NCBI GenBank assembly: GCA_028719885.1 | Contig: JAQYLT010000039.1 | Coordinates: 36,472 to 100,471 of the forward strand | Source: Bacillota bacterium | Lineage (GTDB): Bacteria > Bacillota > Clostridia > Oscillospirales > Oscillospiraceae | DNA length: 64,000 nucleotides | Direction: 5' to 3' | Shown here: positions 1 through 9,375 of the stretch, piece after piece | Layout of the letters: every line of letters begins with the position of its first letter | Position numbering within the stretch: the stretch's first letter is position 1 | The notes under the pieces: generated by a model | The model's input: only the letters and a program-made list of their open reading frames with translations | Databases searched by the model: none | Told to the model about the DNA's origin: nothing | Made by a program: the position numbers and the translations under genes

Positions 1-514
1 CGGTTACCTTCTCGATGACCATGTTCACCAGGCCGTCGCCGGGGGCGAAGAGCTGGAGGGCCAGGCTGGAGATGATAACCCAGGAAAGGAAGTGGGGCAT
101 GTAAGCGATGGTCTGAACTGCCTTTTTAAACCGGGGAAAAGGCAGCTCGTTGAGGATCAGCGCGAAGATGATGGGGGCAGGGAAGCCCACCAGCAGATCC
201 AGCAAATTCAGCTTGATGGTGTTTCGCAGAGCCAGGCGGAAGTCCTTGCTGCTGAAAGCCTTGATGAAATACTCGAAGCCGTGGTTTTTGGCCAGGGGCA
301 TCTCCCAGACACTCATGTTCAGCTTGTACTTCTTGAACGCGATCTGAATGTAAATCATGGGCGCGTATTTGAATACCAGCAGATACAGCAGCGGGAGCGC
401 CAGCAGCGCATAGAGCTGCCAGTATCGTTTGATATAGGGGCCGAAATCGCCATGCTTCTTGCGGAGCGCAAGCTCGGATTCTGGGCCCGGCTTTGTATTT
501 GTTAATTTTGCCAT
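1..514 (-). CDS. ABC transporter permease, LplB/sugar type (3' truncated by window edge)
   Basis: Reverse-strand reading MAKLTNTKPGPESELALRKKHGDFGPYIKRYWQLYALLALPLLYLLVFKYAPMIYIQIAFKKYKL...FGFPAPIIFALILNEL matches LplB-type permeases; ATG at 514. Confidence 0.85.
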   Translation of the reverse strand, partial: MAKLTNTKPGPESELALRKKHGDFGPYIKRYWQLYALLALPLLYLLVFKYAPMIYIQIAFKKYKLNMSVWEMPLAKNHGFEYFIKAFSSKDFRLALRNTIKLNLLDLLVGFPAPIIFALILNELPFPRFKKAVQTIAYMPHFLSWVIISSLALQLFAPGDGLVNMVIEKVT

Positions 515-820
515 TGCCGACCTCCTGTACGTGGTAGTTTCTTGTGCTATTATACCAGCGCGTAGAGGATGATTCTTACCAAATATTGCTGTCTTTGCTT
601 TCATTAATTGCTATTTTACACATATTATTCATTTTCTTACAAAAATATTTGCTGCATATTGCAAGGAATTTGAGAATGTGATATAGTATCTATGGTAAAT
701 ATATCGACATTTTCACCTGATTTCTCCGGGTTTTTGACGGTTCTTCCAAAAACAGCCACTTTCTTCCGGGGCAATATTTGCACAATCCGTTTGCCATCAG
801 AACAGCAGGGAGGTAGCCCC

Positions 821-1810
821 ATGACACAGCCTCTGAAAAACGCCATCCCCTACACCATCGGCCAGGAAATGCTGGACCAGTTCCTTGCCCGGCAGAGCAA
901 GGTCAACTATGTCCGCTCCATTTCCGGCAATCTGGAGTCCGTGGAGTTCCAGCCTAATTCCAGCCTGCGCCTGTGGTACAACAACACCATGCTGTCCTAC
1001 GACCCTCACTGGCACAGCGCCTATGAGATGATCGTGCCCATCGAGGGAAACTATCTGGTGAACGTCTGCGGCCAGACCTTTGACCTGGCCCCAGGGGATA
1101 TTTTTCTCATTCCCGGCGGCGAGCCCCACTCCCTCAAGGCCCCCGCCCGGGGCGGCAGATTCATTTTCCTGTTTGAGTTTGACCAGATTCTTGCCATCAA
1201 GGGAGCGTCCTATCTGGCCTCCTGCATGGCAAAGCCGCTGCTCATCAACCGGAGCACCTGCCCCGCCATCTACGCCGAGGAGGCGGACCTGTTCGGGCGC
1301 ATCTGCTGGGAATACCTCCACGACGACAGCCTGCGGGACATCAGCGTGTATTCCCAGCTGCTGACCATATTCCTGAATTACGGAAAGTACCGCCTTTCCT
1401 CCGAGAGCAGCCCCTCCATGCTGCAGCTGCCCCATTCCAGCCAGCGCAACTACGCGGAGCGGTTCGAGGCGGTGTTCGACTATCTGGACCGGCATTTTGC
1501 TGAGGACCTGACCCTGGAGGATGCCGCCGCCGTGGCCGGGTTCTCTAAATTCCACTTTTCCAGAACCTTTAAGCAGCTGTCCGGCTGCAATTTCTACGAA
1601 TACCTCTGCCATCGGCGGATTAAGACCTCCGAGACGCTGCTGATGAAGCCGGGGCTGTCCATCTCTCAAATTGCGCTGCAGTCCGGCTTCTCCAGCGTAT
1701 CCACCTTTAACCGTACCTTTAAAAAGCTGAAAGGCTGCACCCCCACCCAGTACCGGGGCATGTTCCAGGTCCGCCTGGATGATCACGATCAAGGAGAGCA
1801 TGTGAAATGA
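821..1810 (+). CDS. AraC family transcriptional regulator (cupin + HTH)
   Basis: N-terminal cupin-like WHSAYEMIVPIEG...PGDIFLIPGGEPHS; C-terminal AraC HTH (LEDAAAVAGFSKFHFSRTFKQLSGCNFYEYL); RBS before ATG 821. Confidence 0.9.
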   Translation: MTQPLKNAIPYTIGQEMLDQFLARQSKVNYVRSISGNLESVEFQPNSSLRLWYNNTMLSYDPHWHSAYEMIVPIEGNYLVNVCGQTFDLAPGDIFLIPGGEPHSLKAPARGGRFIFLFEFDQILAIKGASYLASCMAKPLLINRSTCPAIYAEEADLFGRICWEYLHDDSLRDISVYSQLLTIFLNYGKYRLSSESSPSMLQLPHSSQRNYAERFEAVFDYLDRHFAEDLTLEDAAAVAGFSKFHFSRTFKQLSGCNFYEYLCHRRIKTSETLLMKPGLSISQIALQSGFSSVSTFNRTFKKLKGCTPTQYRGMFQVRLDDHDQGEHVK

Positions 1811-2568
1811 AAACCAAGGAAATCTCTGAAAACGCCACCCCCCAGGAGCGGAAAAAAGGCATCCTGCGGATGTTTGAGCTGCTGGACCGGGACAGCGGCA
1901 AATTCTTCAAGGCCGGAGCCCTTTCTCTGGCGGCGCTGCTGCCCTTTTTCATCACCGTGGCCTTTGCCCTGGCCACCGGGGCGCCGGGGCTGCTGCTGGG
2001 CTGCATCCCCACAGGTATGCTGGCGGCGCCTGCCGTGGCGGCGGTGGCGGACACGGTGATGCGAAGCCTGCGGGACGAGGTGGGTTGGTGGTTCTGGGAC
2101 ACCTACAAAAAGGCCTGGAAGCGGAATGCCCGGTCCACCCTGCTGCCGGGAGCCGTGTTTGGACCGGTGGTGGGACTGTACCTTTATTTATTATATTTCA
2201 TCTCCCAACTGGCTGACCCCACCCGGGAATTCTGGCTGCTGTTTGTGGGGCTGCTGGTGATCACCGGCGTCACGCAGTTTTACCTGCCCATGCTGGTGTG
2301 CATGGAGCTGCCCGGCAGAGTACTGCTGCGGAACTGCTTTGTGCTGTTTTTCTGCCACCCCATCAAAAGCCTGCTGGCAGCCCTGCTCCAGCTGATCTAT
2401 TACGGGGTGATGCTGATCTGGTTCCCTCTCACCGCCGTGATTCTGGTGCTCACCAGCACCTGGCTGCCCATGCTCATGGCTGATGTGCTGCTGTACCCGG
2501 CTCTGGACCAGCATTTTAACCTCACCGCCGTGTATGAGAAATTGCAGCGGGACCAATGGGGCGGCTGA
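1807..2568 (+). CDS. DUF624 (YesL-like) membrane protein
   Basis: Multi-TM ORF with PTGMLAAPAVAAVADTVMRSLRDE motif; overlaps the AraC stop. Confidence 0.7.
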   Translation: MKTKEISENATPQERKKGILRMFELLDRDSGKFFKAGALSLAALLPFFITVAFALATGAPGLLLGCIPTGMLAAPAVAAVADTVMRSLRDEVGWWFWDTYKKAWKRNARSTLLPGAVFGPVVGLYLYLLYFISQLADPTREFWLLFVGLLVITGVTQFYLPMLVCMELPGRVLLRNCFVLFFCHPIKSLLAALLQLIYYGVMLIWFPLTAVILVLTSTWLPMLMADVLLYPALDQHFNLTAVYEKLQRDQWGG

Positions 2569-2599
2569 GCCCCAAAGCATTCCAAGGGAGGAATTACCA

Positions 2600-3022
2600 T
2601 TGAAAAAACGTATTAAATTGCTTGCGGGGGCTGCGGCGCTGCTGCTGCTCACCGGCTGCGGCGGGCGGGGAGAGGCCGATCAAGCCCAGGCCACCGAAGC
2701 CACCTACCGGCAGATCAGCCAGGAGGAGGCGGCGGAGATCATGAACACACAGGGGGATTTCCTGCTGCTGGATGTCCGCACCCAGGCGGAATTTGAAGAT
2801 CGCCACATCCCCGGGGCCATCTGCATTCCCAACGAGACCATCGGCACCGGAGAAATCCCGGAGCTGCCGGACAAAAATCAGCGGATTCTGGTCTACTGCC
2901 GCAGCGGCAACCGGAGCAAGCAGGCCGCCGAAAAGCTGGCGAGGCTGGGCTACACCAACGTTCTGGAATTCGGCGGCATCAACACCTGGACGGGAGAAAC
3001 CGTCTCCGGCAGTGAGGGCTAG
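2600..3022 (+). CDS. Rhodanese-like lipoprotein
   Basis: TTG start, lipobox LLTGCGG, rhodanese motif DVRTQAEFEDRHIPGAICIPNETI...VYCRSGNRS. Confidence 0.85.
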   Translation: MKKRIKLLAGAAALLLLTGCGGRGEADQAQATEATYRQISQEEAAEIMNTQGDFLLLDVRTQAEFEDRHIPGAICIPNETIGTGEIPELPDKNQRILVYCRSGNRSKQAAEKLARLGYTNVLEFGGINTWTGETVSGSEG

Positions 3023-3090
3023 TATGACGGCCACCCGGATGTATATTCTCTCCATGGTGATTTTCGGCACCCTATAGAAATAGAGAAAAA

Positions 3091-3119
3091 CGATACCCCC
3101 TGCCGAAGCAGGGGGTATC
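3091..3119. terminator. Bidirectional hairpin terminator
   Basis: GATACCCCCTGC-CGAA-GCAGGGGGTATC between convergent genes. Confidence 0.8.
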
Positions 3120-3134
3120 GTAATATGGAATCTG

Positions 3135-3803
3135 TTATTTCACGGTTTTCTCCCGCCATTTTTGGTTGGCGGTGGCGGTGAACTGGTTACGCAGGGTGAC
3201 GGAGCCGTCGTCGTTGAGCACCAGCCAGAGCATGTCCGAATCCAGGGGCCGCAGTCCGCCCCGGGCCTGGGTGTCCAGCACATTCAGAGCCATGGCGTAG
3301 GTTCCGGCGGAGTAGGGGGCGTTTTCGTCATAGCCCTGCCACTGGTTTGGCCGGGCGATTTCATCCAGCAGACTCTGGCCGTAGCCGTTGGCTCGGTCCT
3401 CCGAACGGTTGATGGCCACCCACATGATGATGGTCTTCACATTGTCGGACCGGCCTGCGCCCACACTGTCCGCCAGTCTGGCCAGGGCGGCGGCCTCTTC
3501 GTTGACGGGCTCCTGGGTGGGCTCGGTCTGCTCTTCCGTGGGTTGGGTCTCCACGGCGGAAATATCCGGTGTGGGGTCCTGAACGGCGGGATCCTGCTTC
3601 TTTCCCGGCAGCAGTGCCAGGATGAGAATCAGCAAAAGCAGCGGCGACCAGAGGCGAATATCATAGTACCACCGCACATCCTGGCCCAAATGGGTGAGAA
3701 AAGCGGGGAGGGGAATGGCCTTTTTCCGCCTGGGCCGTCTTCTCCTGGGAATCGGCTCCTGTTGGACCTGCTGTTTGGATTCTTCGCTGCGAATATCATC
3801 CAT
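3135..3803 (-). CDS. Hypothetical single-pass membrane protein
   Basis: Pro/Glu-rich region after a TM (LWSPLLLLILILALLPG); RBS before MDDIRSEES. Confidence 0.6.
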   Translation of the reverse strand: MDDIRSEESKQQVQQEPIPRRRRPRRKKAIPLPAFLTHLGQDVRWYYDIRLWSPLLLLILILALLPGKKQDPAVQDPTPDISAVETQPTEEQTEPTQEPVNEEAAALARLADSVGAGRSDNVKTIIMWVAINRSEDRANGYGQSLLDEIARPNQWQGYDENAPYSAGTYAMALNVLDTQARGGLRPLDSDMLWLVLNDDGSVTLRNQFTATANQKWREKTVK

Positions 3804-4052
3804 AGATATCATCTCCTTCTGTTTTCGCTCCGGGGCTGCAAATCCCGGCAATTTTCTTCGGTTTTCATTATATCAACCCAGGGGGGAATAGTGGGTCGAA
3901 TTTTCTGGGCAGTCAGAATTTTCCTCTTACGACGATATTATAACATATTGCTTCAAAAAAGTCAATTTTTCTTCTAATTTTCATAGTTATGTCAACTTTT
4001 CTTAACAATTATGTAAACGGTGCAACCTGAAACCCTGGGGAAGACCATGAAT

Positions 4053-4312
4053 ATCCTCCCGGCAAATTGGAATTTGTCGGTATGTGATCGTAGGGAACGG
4101 ATTTATCCGTTCCGCCTGGCATCATTTTTGGGTGGTACGTTGAATGGCAGCAGGTTGGATGAAACTGTAGGGAATGGGCTTGCTCATTCCATCGGCGAAG
4201 CCGCCCGCCTGGTGTGTCCAACATTTTTCCATTCAACGCACCGACACAAAACCGTTACCGGGCGGAATGCATGAATGCATTCCCTACGAGCACATACCTA
4301 CAAATTCCGGTC
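4053..4312. repeat. Palindromic-module repeat element, copy 1 (subtype A)
   Basis: Hairpin modules at 4090-4113, 4167-4190 and 4264-4287; outer arms AATTTGTCGGTATGTGATCGTAGGG / CCCTACGAGCACATACCTACAAATT are inverted repeats. Confidence 0.85.
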
Positions 4313-4504
4313 TTCCGGATTACTGCGTTTAACCGACATCCGCGTCACATTTTTCCCCGGGGGGCATTTAACTGGGGGAAATTTTTGAAAAAATGTGTGG
4401 TTTTTGGGGAATTCTGTGGAAAGAGCTGTTGCATTCACCCGGTTCCTATGATATCATACCGTTGCTAATTTATGCCATTCAGGATGGTAACAAGGAGAGA
4501 GTAT

Positions 4505-6400
4505 ATGAAAACAAAACGACTGATCAGCCTGTTGCTGGTGCTTGTCATGGCGGCAGTGCTGTTCGCCGGATGCAGCAAGGAAAAGGAGAGCGGCAAGGCC
4601 TCCGATGGGAAAATCTCCATCAGCATGTATCTGTGGGACCGCTCCATGCTCAAGGAGCTGAGCCCCTGGCTGGAAGAGAAATTCCCCAACATTGAATTCA
4701 CCTTTATCCAGAGCTTCAATACCATGGAATACTACAAGGACCTGATGGCCCGGGGCGAGACCATGCCGGATATCATCACCTGTCGGCGGTTCTCCCTGAA
4801 CGACGCGGCTCCCCTGTCTGAATATCTGATGGATCTGAGCGGATCCGAGGTGGCCGGCACCTTCTACTCCAGCTACCTGGAAGTGAACCGGGAGACCAGC
4901 GGTGCCATCCGCTGGCTGCCCATGTGCGCCGAGGTGGACTGCACCATGGCCAACAAGGACCTGTTTGACCAGTACGGCATCCCCCTGCCCACCAATTACG
5001 AGGAATTCGTTGCCGCCATCGACGCTTTCGAGGCGGTGGGCATCAAGGGGTATCAGACCGACTGGGACTATGACTACACCTGTCTGGAGACCATGCAGGG
5101 CTGTGCCATCCCCGAGCTGATGAGCCTGGAGGGTACCCAGTGGCGCATGGAGTATGAGAGTGAGACCGAGGAGGAGCAGGTGGGTCTGGACGATACCGTC
5201 TGGCCCAAAGTGTTTGAGAAATATGAGCAGTTCCTGAAAGACGTCCGCTTTGAGCAGGGGGATGAGGAGCTGAGGTTCAGCGAGGTCATGGAGCCCTACT
5301 TCGAGGGCAAGACCGCCATGGTCCGCAACACGGCAGCTCTGGCAGACAACATCACGCAGGAGAGGGGCACTAGGAGCGTCATCCTGCCCTATTTCGGCGA
5401 GACCAGCGACGACAACTGGCTGCTGACCTATCCTATGTGCCAGGTTGCCGTCTCCAAGCAGGTGGAGGAGGACGATGCCAAGCGGGAAGCCGTGATGGAG
5501 GTTCTGCTGGCCATCTTCAGCGAGGAGGGCCAGAAGCACGTGGCCGCCGGCACCTCCGTGCTGTCCTACAACAAGGAAGTGAAGATCAACCCCACCCCCG
5601 CCCTGGAGTATGTGCAGGACTGCATCGACAGAAACCACCTGTATATGCGTCTGGCCTCCACGGAGGTGTTCTCCATCTCCCAGGACGTGGGCCACAGGAT
5701 GATGACCGGGGAGTATGACGCCCAGGCCGCCTATGACGCCTTCGACCAGCGCATCACCGACTTTAAGGACCCGGACGCTGTGGAAGTGATGTTCACCCAG
5801 GAGACCGGCTACTCCAACGACTTCACCGAACACGGCAGCGCTGCGGCATCCTCCCTGATGAACACCATCCGTGCCTCCATGGAGGCGGACATGGCCATCG
5901 GCTTCTCTCCCACGGTCAGCACCTCCATCTATGCCGGGGACTACACCCTCCAGCAGGCCAAGTGGGTGCTCACCGCCCGGAATTCCATCTATCAGGGGGA
6001 ATACTCCGGCGAGGAAGTCTGGCGGTTCATGGACTGGCTGGTGAATGTGAAGGAGGACGGCTCCAACCCCATCTGCCACCGCAACCTGATGCCCGTCACC
6101 AGCGGTCTGGAATACACCGTCACCGAGTATGAGCGGGGCAAGTTCCGGCTGGAGGACGTCACCGTGAACGGGGAGCCGCTGGACAAAACCGGTACCTACA
6201 CCCTGCTGCTGGTGGGTGCGGACACCTTCCTGGAGCATGAGACCTTCTGCAACTGCCCCATGCCCGCCGACCTGAAAGAGAAGCGCCAGGCCTATCTGGT
6301 GAGCGACTTCTCCAGCCAGGAGTGTATGCAGGAGGCACTCGAAAAGACCCGGCAGTTCCTGGAACCCACGGAGTATGTGACCATTCGTCAGGGAAAATAA
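4505..6400 (+). CDS. Extracellular solute-binding lipoprotein with 5'-nucleotidase-C-like C-terminal region
   Basis: Lipobox VLFAGCSKEK; SBP family 1 body; C-terminal SGLEYTVTEYERGKFRLEDVTVNGEPLDKTGTYTLLLVGADTF resembles 5_nucleotid_C. Confidence 0.8.
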   Translation: MKTKRLISLLLVLVMAAVLFAGCSKEKESGKASDGKISISMYLWDRSMLKELSPWLEEKFPNIEFTFIQSFNTMEYYKDLMARGETMPDIITCRRFSLNDAAPLSEYLMDLSGSEVAGTFYSSYLEVNRETSGAIRWLPMCAEVDCTMANKDLFDQYGIPLPTNYEEFVAAIDAFEAVGIKGYQTDWDYDYTCLETMQGCAIPELMSLEGTQWRMEYESETEEEQVGLDDTVWPKVFEKYEQFLKDVRFEQGDEELRFSEVMEPYFEGKTAMVRNTAALADNITQERGTRSVILPYFGETSDDNWLLTYPMCQVAVSKQVEEDDAKREAVMEVLLAIFSEEGQKHVAAGTSVLSYNKEVKINPTPALEYVQDCIDRNHLYMRLASTEVFSISQDVGHRMMTGEYDAQAAYDAFDQRITDFKDPDAVEVMFTQETGYSNDFTEHGSAAASSLMNTIRASMEADMAIGFSPTVSTSIYAGDYTLQQAKWVLTARNSIYQGEYSGEEVWRFMDWLVNVKEDGSNPICHRNLMPVTSGLEYTVTEYERGKFRLEDVTVNGEPLDKTGTYTLLLVGADTFLEHETFCNCPMPADLKEKRQAYLVSDFSSQECMQEALEKTRQFLEPTEYVTIRQGK

Positions 6401-6434
6401 GAAGCCAAAATAATCTAGAGAGGAGGGCTGTGCC

Positions 6435-8942
6435 GTGAAAAAACGTTTGATTGCTTTGCTGCTGGTACTTGTGTTGGCAGCAGGGCTGGTCTGGGCGGGT
6501 TTTGCCTACTTTGACTTTGTTTCCCGGACAATATTTGATGAGAGCACCGCCCACCTGACGGAAATTTTTCATCAGGCAAACCAGCAACTCTATAATCTGG
6601 TTTCCGTCAACTGGAGCCGGATGCGGATGTGGGCACCCTATATTGAAAAAACGCAGAGCGACGAGGAGATCGTCGCCTATGTGAAACAGGCACGGGAGGA
6701 GAGCAATTTCACCGATTTCTATTTCATCTCCCGGGACGGCGAGTATATCACGTTGTCAGGGGGCAGGGGCTATCTGGATCTGCGGGATCAGCTCCCGACC
6801 CTGGTCCTGGAAAATCAGCCCATCGTAGTCAACTCCGTTGTCCCGGACAAGCCGGAGATTATGGTGTTTGCCATTCCCACCGAGCGGGGCAGCTTCCGGG
6901 GCTTTGATTACGAGGCCATCGCCATTACATTTAACAACTCGGATATGGTGGGGGCATTGAAGATCTCTGCTTTTAACGGTCAAGCCAGCACCTATGCGGT
7001 TCTGCCCGACGGACGCATTGCCGTGGACAACAGCAGCGAGGCTATGGCCAGCATCCACAATCTCTTTGTTCTGCTGGAGGAATCGGAAAGTCTGACCGAC
7101 GAACAGATCACTGCTATGCAGCAGGACTTTCTGTCCGGCAATTCCGGTTCGCTGCTGTTCAAAATCAACGGTGACTCCAATTATCTGGTGTATGAGTCCG
7201 CCAATTTTCAAAACTGGACTGTTGTGGGTATTGTGCCGGCCGATGTGGTCAACTCCAGTATGAACGAACTTCAGGCCACCACGATATCCGTGGTCTCAGC
7301 AATTACCATTGCTATGGCTGTTATGCTTCTGCTGCTGGTTATCCAGCAGAACCGGCAGAAGCTGAAGCAGAAAGACAAGCAGCTGCTGGCCCGGGACGCG
7401 CTGTTCTCCAAGCTGTCCATCAACGTGGACGATGTGTTCCTGATGGCGGATGCCAAGGATCTGCAGGTGGAATATGTAAGCCCCAACATCGAAAAGCTGG
7501 TGGGCATCCCGGCGGAAACGGTTTCCCAGGATATCCATGAAATCGAGCAGCTCATCCAGTCGGACGAAACGGTTCACATTCTGGACCAGCTGTCCTCCAT
7601 TCAGCCCGGTGAGCAGCAGGAGTGGAACCGGGAGTACATCCACCAGCAGACCGGTGAGAAGCTGTGGTTCCGGGTGGTGGCTTTCTGCACGGATATTCAG
7701 GGTGAGAAAAAATACATCCTGGACCTGTCGGACCGGACCAAGGATAAACAGATCAATCAGCGGCTGGAGGAGCTGGTCCGTGTTGCGGAGAACGCCAACC
7801 AAGCCAAGACCACCTTCCTGAATAACATGTCCCATGACATCCGCACCCCCATGAATGCCATCATCGGCTTTACCAACATTGCCATGAAGCAGAATCCCAA
7901 GCCGGAGGTCGCGGAGTGTCTGAAAAAGATCATCAGCAGCTCCGAGCATCTGCTGTCGCTCATCAACGATGTTTTGGACATCAGCCGTATTGAGAGCGGT
8001 AAGATCAAATACCTGCCTACCCCGGTGGATATCAACACCGTGGCTGAAACGGTGCAGAACATCATGCACGGCTTCCTGACCAACCGGAGCATCGACTTCC
8101 AAGCCAGGCTGGAAAAGCCGGAGACGCCCTATGTGCTGGCCGATGCCGTCCGCATCCGGGAGGTTCTGGTGAATATTCTGGGCAACGCTGTGAAATTCAC
8201 CGAGGACGGCGGCAAAATCACCTTTGAAGTCAATTATCTCCCCGGCAATGATGAAAAGCACATGACGGTCCGCTACCGCGTCAGTGATACCGGCGTGGGC
8301 ATGTCCGAGGAATTTGTGGACCGCATTTTCGACGAATTCTCCCAGGAGACCAACAGCGCCCGGACCCAGTACAAGGGCACCGGCCTGGGCATGGCCATCA
8401 CCAAGCGCTATGTGGACCTGATGGGCGGCACCATCCTGGTGGAAAGCAAAAAAGGAGTGGGCTCCACCTTTACCGTGGATATCCCCCTGGAGCTCACCGA
8501 CGGTGCACAGGTCCAGAGCCAGGAGCTTCCCGTGGGGGAGGCCAGCTTCCAGGGCGTGCGGGTGCTGCTGGCGGAGGACAACGACCTGAACGCGGAAATC
8601 GCCATGGTCCAGCTGGAGGAATTGGGCATTCAGGTGACCAGAGTCACCAACGGCAAGGAGGCGGTGGAATGCTTTGCCAAGAACCCGCCGGAGAGCTTCG
8701 ACCTGATCTTTATGGATGTGATGATGCCGGAGCTCAACGGCTACCAGGCCACGGCGGCAATCCGCAGCCTGAACGACCGGCCGGATGCCGAAAAGATTCC
8801 CGTTATCGCCATGACCGCCAATGCCTTTGCCGAGGATGTGCAGGCCTCTCTGGACGCAGGCATGAACGGCCACGTGGCCAAGCCCATTGTCATGGACGAG
8901 GTGAAAAAGGCCATTTTGAGAAATGTCCACCGCCTGCATTGA
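6435..8942 (+). CDS. Hybrid sensor histidine kinase/response regulator
   Basis: GTG start; extracellular sensor domain between TMs; HisKA NNMSHDIRTPMNAIIGFTNIA; HATPase; receiver LLAEDNDLNAEIA...DLIFMDVMMP. Confidence 0.95.
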   Translation: MKKRLIALLLVLVLAAGLVWAGFAYFDFVSRTIFDESTAHLTEIFHQANQQLYNLVSVNWSRMRMWAPYIEKTQSDEEIVAYVKQAREESNFTDFYFISRDGEYITLSGGRGYLDLRDQLPTLVLENQPIVVNSVVPDKPEIMVFAIPTERGSFRGFDYEAIAITFNNSDMVGALKISAFNGQASTYAVLPDGRIAVDNSSEAMASIHNLFVLLEESESLTDEQITAMQQDFLSGNSGSLLFKINGDSNYLVYESANFQNWTVVGIVPADVVNSSMNELQATTISVVSAITIAMAVMLLLLVIQQNRQKLKQKDKQLLARDALFSKLSINVDDVFLMADAKDLQVEYVSPNIEKLVGIPAETVSQDIHEIEQLIQSDETVHILDQLSSIQPGEQQEWNREYIHQQTGEKLWFRVVAFCTDIQGEKKYILDLSDRTKDKQINQRLEELVRVAENANQAKTTFLNNMSHDIRTPMNAIIGFTNIAMKQNPKPEVAECLKKIISSSEHLLSLINDVLDISRIESGKIKYLPTPVDINTVAETVQNIMHGFLTNRSIDFQARLEKPETPYVLADAVRIREVLVNILGNAVKFTEDGGKITFEVNYLPGNDEKHMTVRYRVSDTGVGMSEEFVDRIFDEFSQETNSARTQYKGTGLGMAITKRYVDLMGGTILVESKKGVGSTFTVDIPLELTDGAQVQSQELPVGEASFQGVRVLLAEDNDLNAEIAMVQLEELGIQVTRVTNGKEAVECFAKNPPESFDLIFMDVMMPELNGYQATAAIRSLNDRPDAEKIPVIAMTANAFAEDVQASLDAGMNGHVAKPIVMDEVKKAILRNVHRLH

Positions 8943-8952
8943 TCCCTTTTCC

Positions 8953-9001
8953 CCATAAACAATCAACCCTCCGCTTTGGGCGGAGGGTTGATTGTTTATG
9001 G
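8953..9001. terminator. Long perfect inverted repeat, likely bidirectional terminator
   Basis: CCATAAACAATCAACCCTCCGC-TTTGG-GCGGAGGGTTGATTGTTTATGG: 22-bp perfect stem. Confidence 0.75.
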
Positions 9002-9041
9002 CCACCATACAGGCGGTGGCATTGTTTTATGCTTGGGCTTT

Positions 9042-9331
9042 TTGTCAAATTTGTGTTTGGCGAGATATTTCGTAGGGAATGCATTCATGCATTCCGCTCT
9101 GGCTGTAAATCGCCGGGAGTTATTGAACCCCAAAAACGTTGTGTTTTGCGTAGGGAACGCATTTATGCGTTCCGAAACGTGGATTAACATCCATGGTTCG
9201 TTGGGTGGTAACAGGTTCCTGTTTTTTTGACATTTTTCCATTCAACATACCCCGGTATAAATGTTACCGAGGCGGAACGCATGAATGCGTTCCCTACGAA
9301 CACATACCGCCAAACACCAATTTGCTGGGTG
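9042..9331. repeat. Palindromic-module repeat element, copy 2 (subtype A)
   Basis: Modules at 9072-9095, 9150-9173, 9274-9297; arms CAAATTTGTGTTTGGCGAGATATTTCGTAGGG and CCCTACGAACACATACCGCCAAACACCAATTTG. Confidence 0.85.
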
Positions 9332-9375
9332 AAACTGATAGACACATTGCTTTTCGAGGCTTCAAAAAGGGACCC

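Noticed and set aside
4214-4468. Small ORFs translating as RRERIYPFR / AECMNAFPT / GNAFMHS (also near 9.1, 18.2-18.6, 24.0, 32.8-33.0 and 39.4-39.6 kb)
   Set aside because: They are translations of the hairpin repeat, found in several frames and both strands; not supported as proteins
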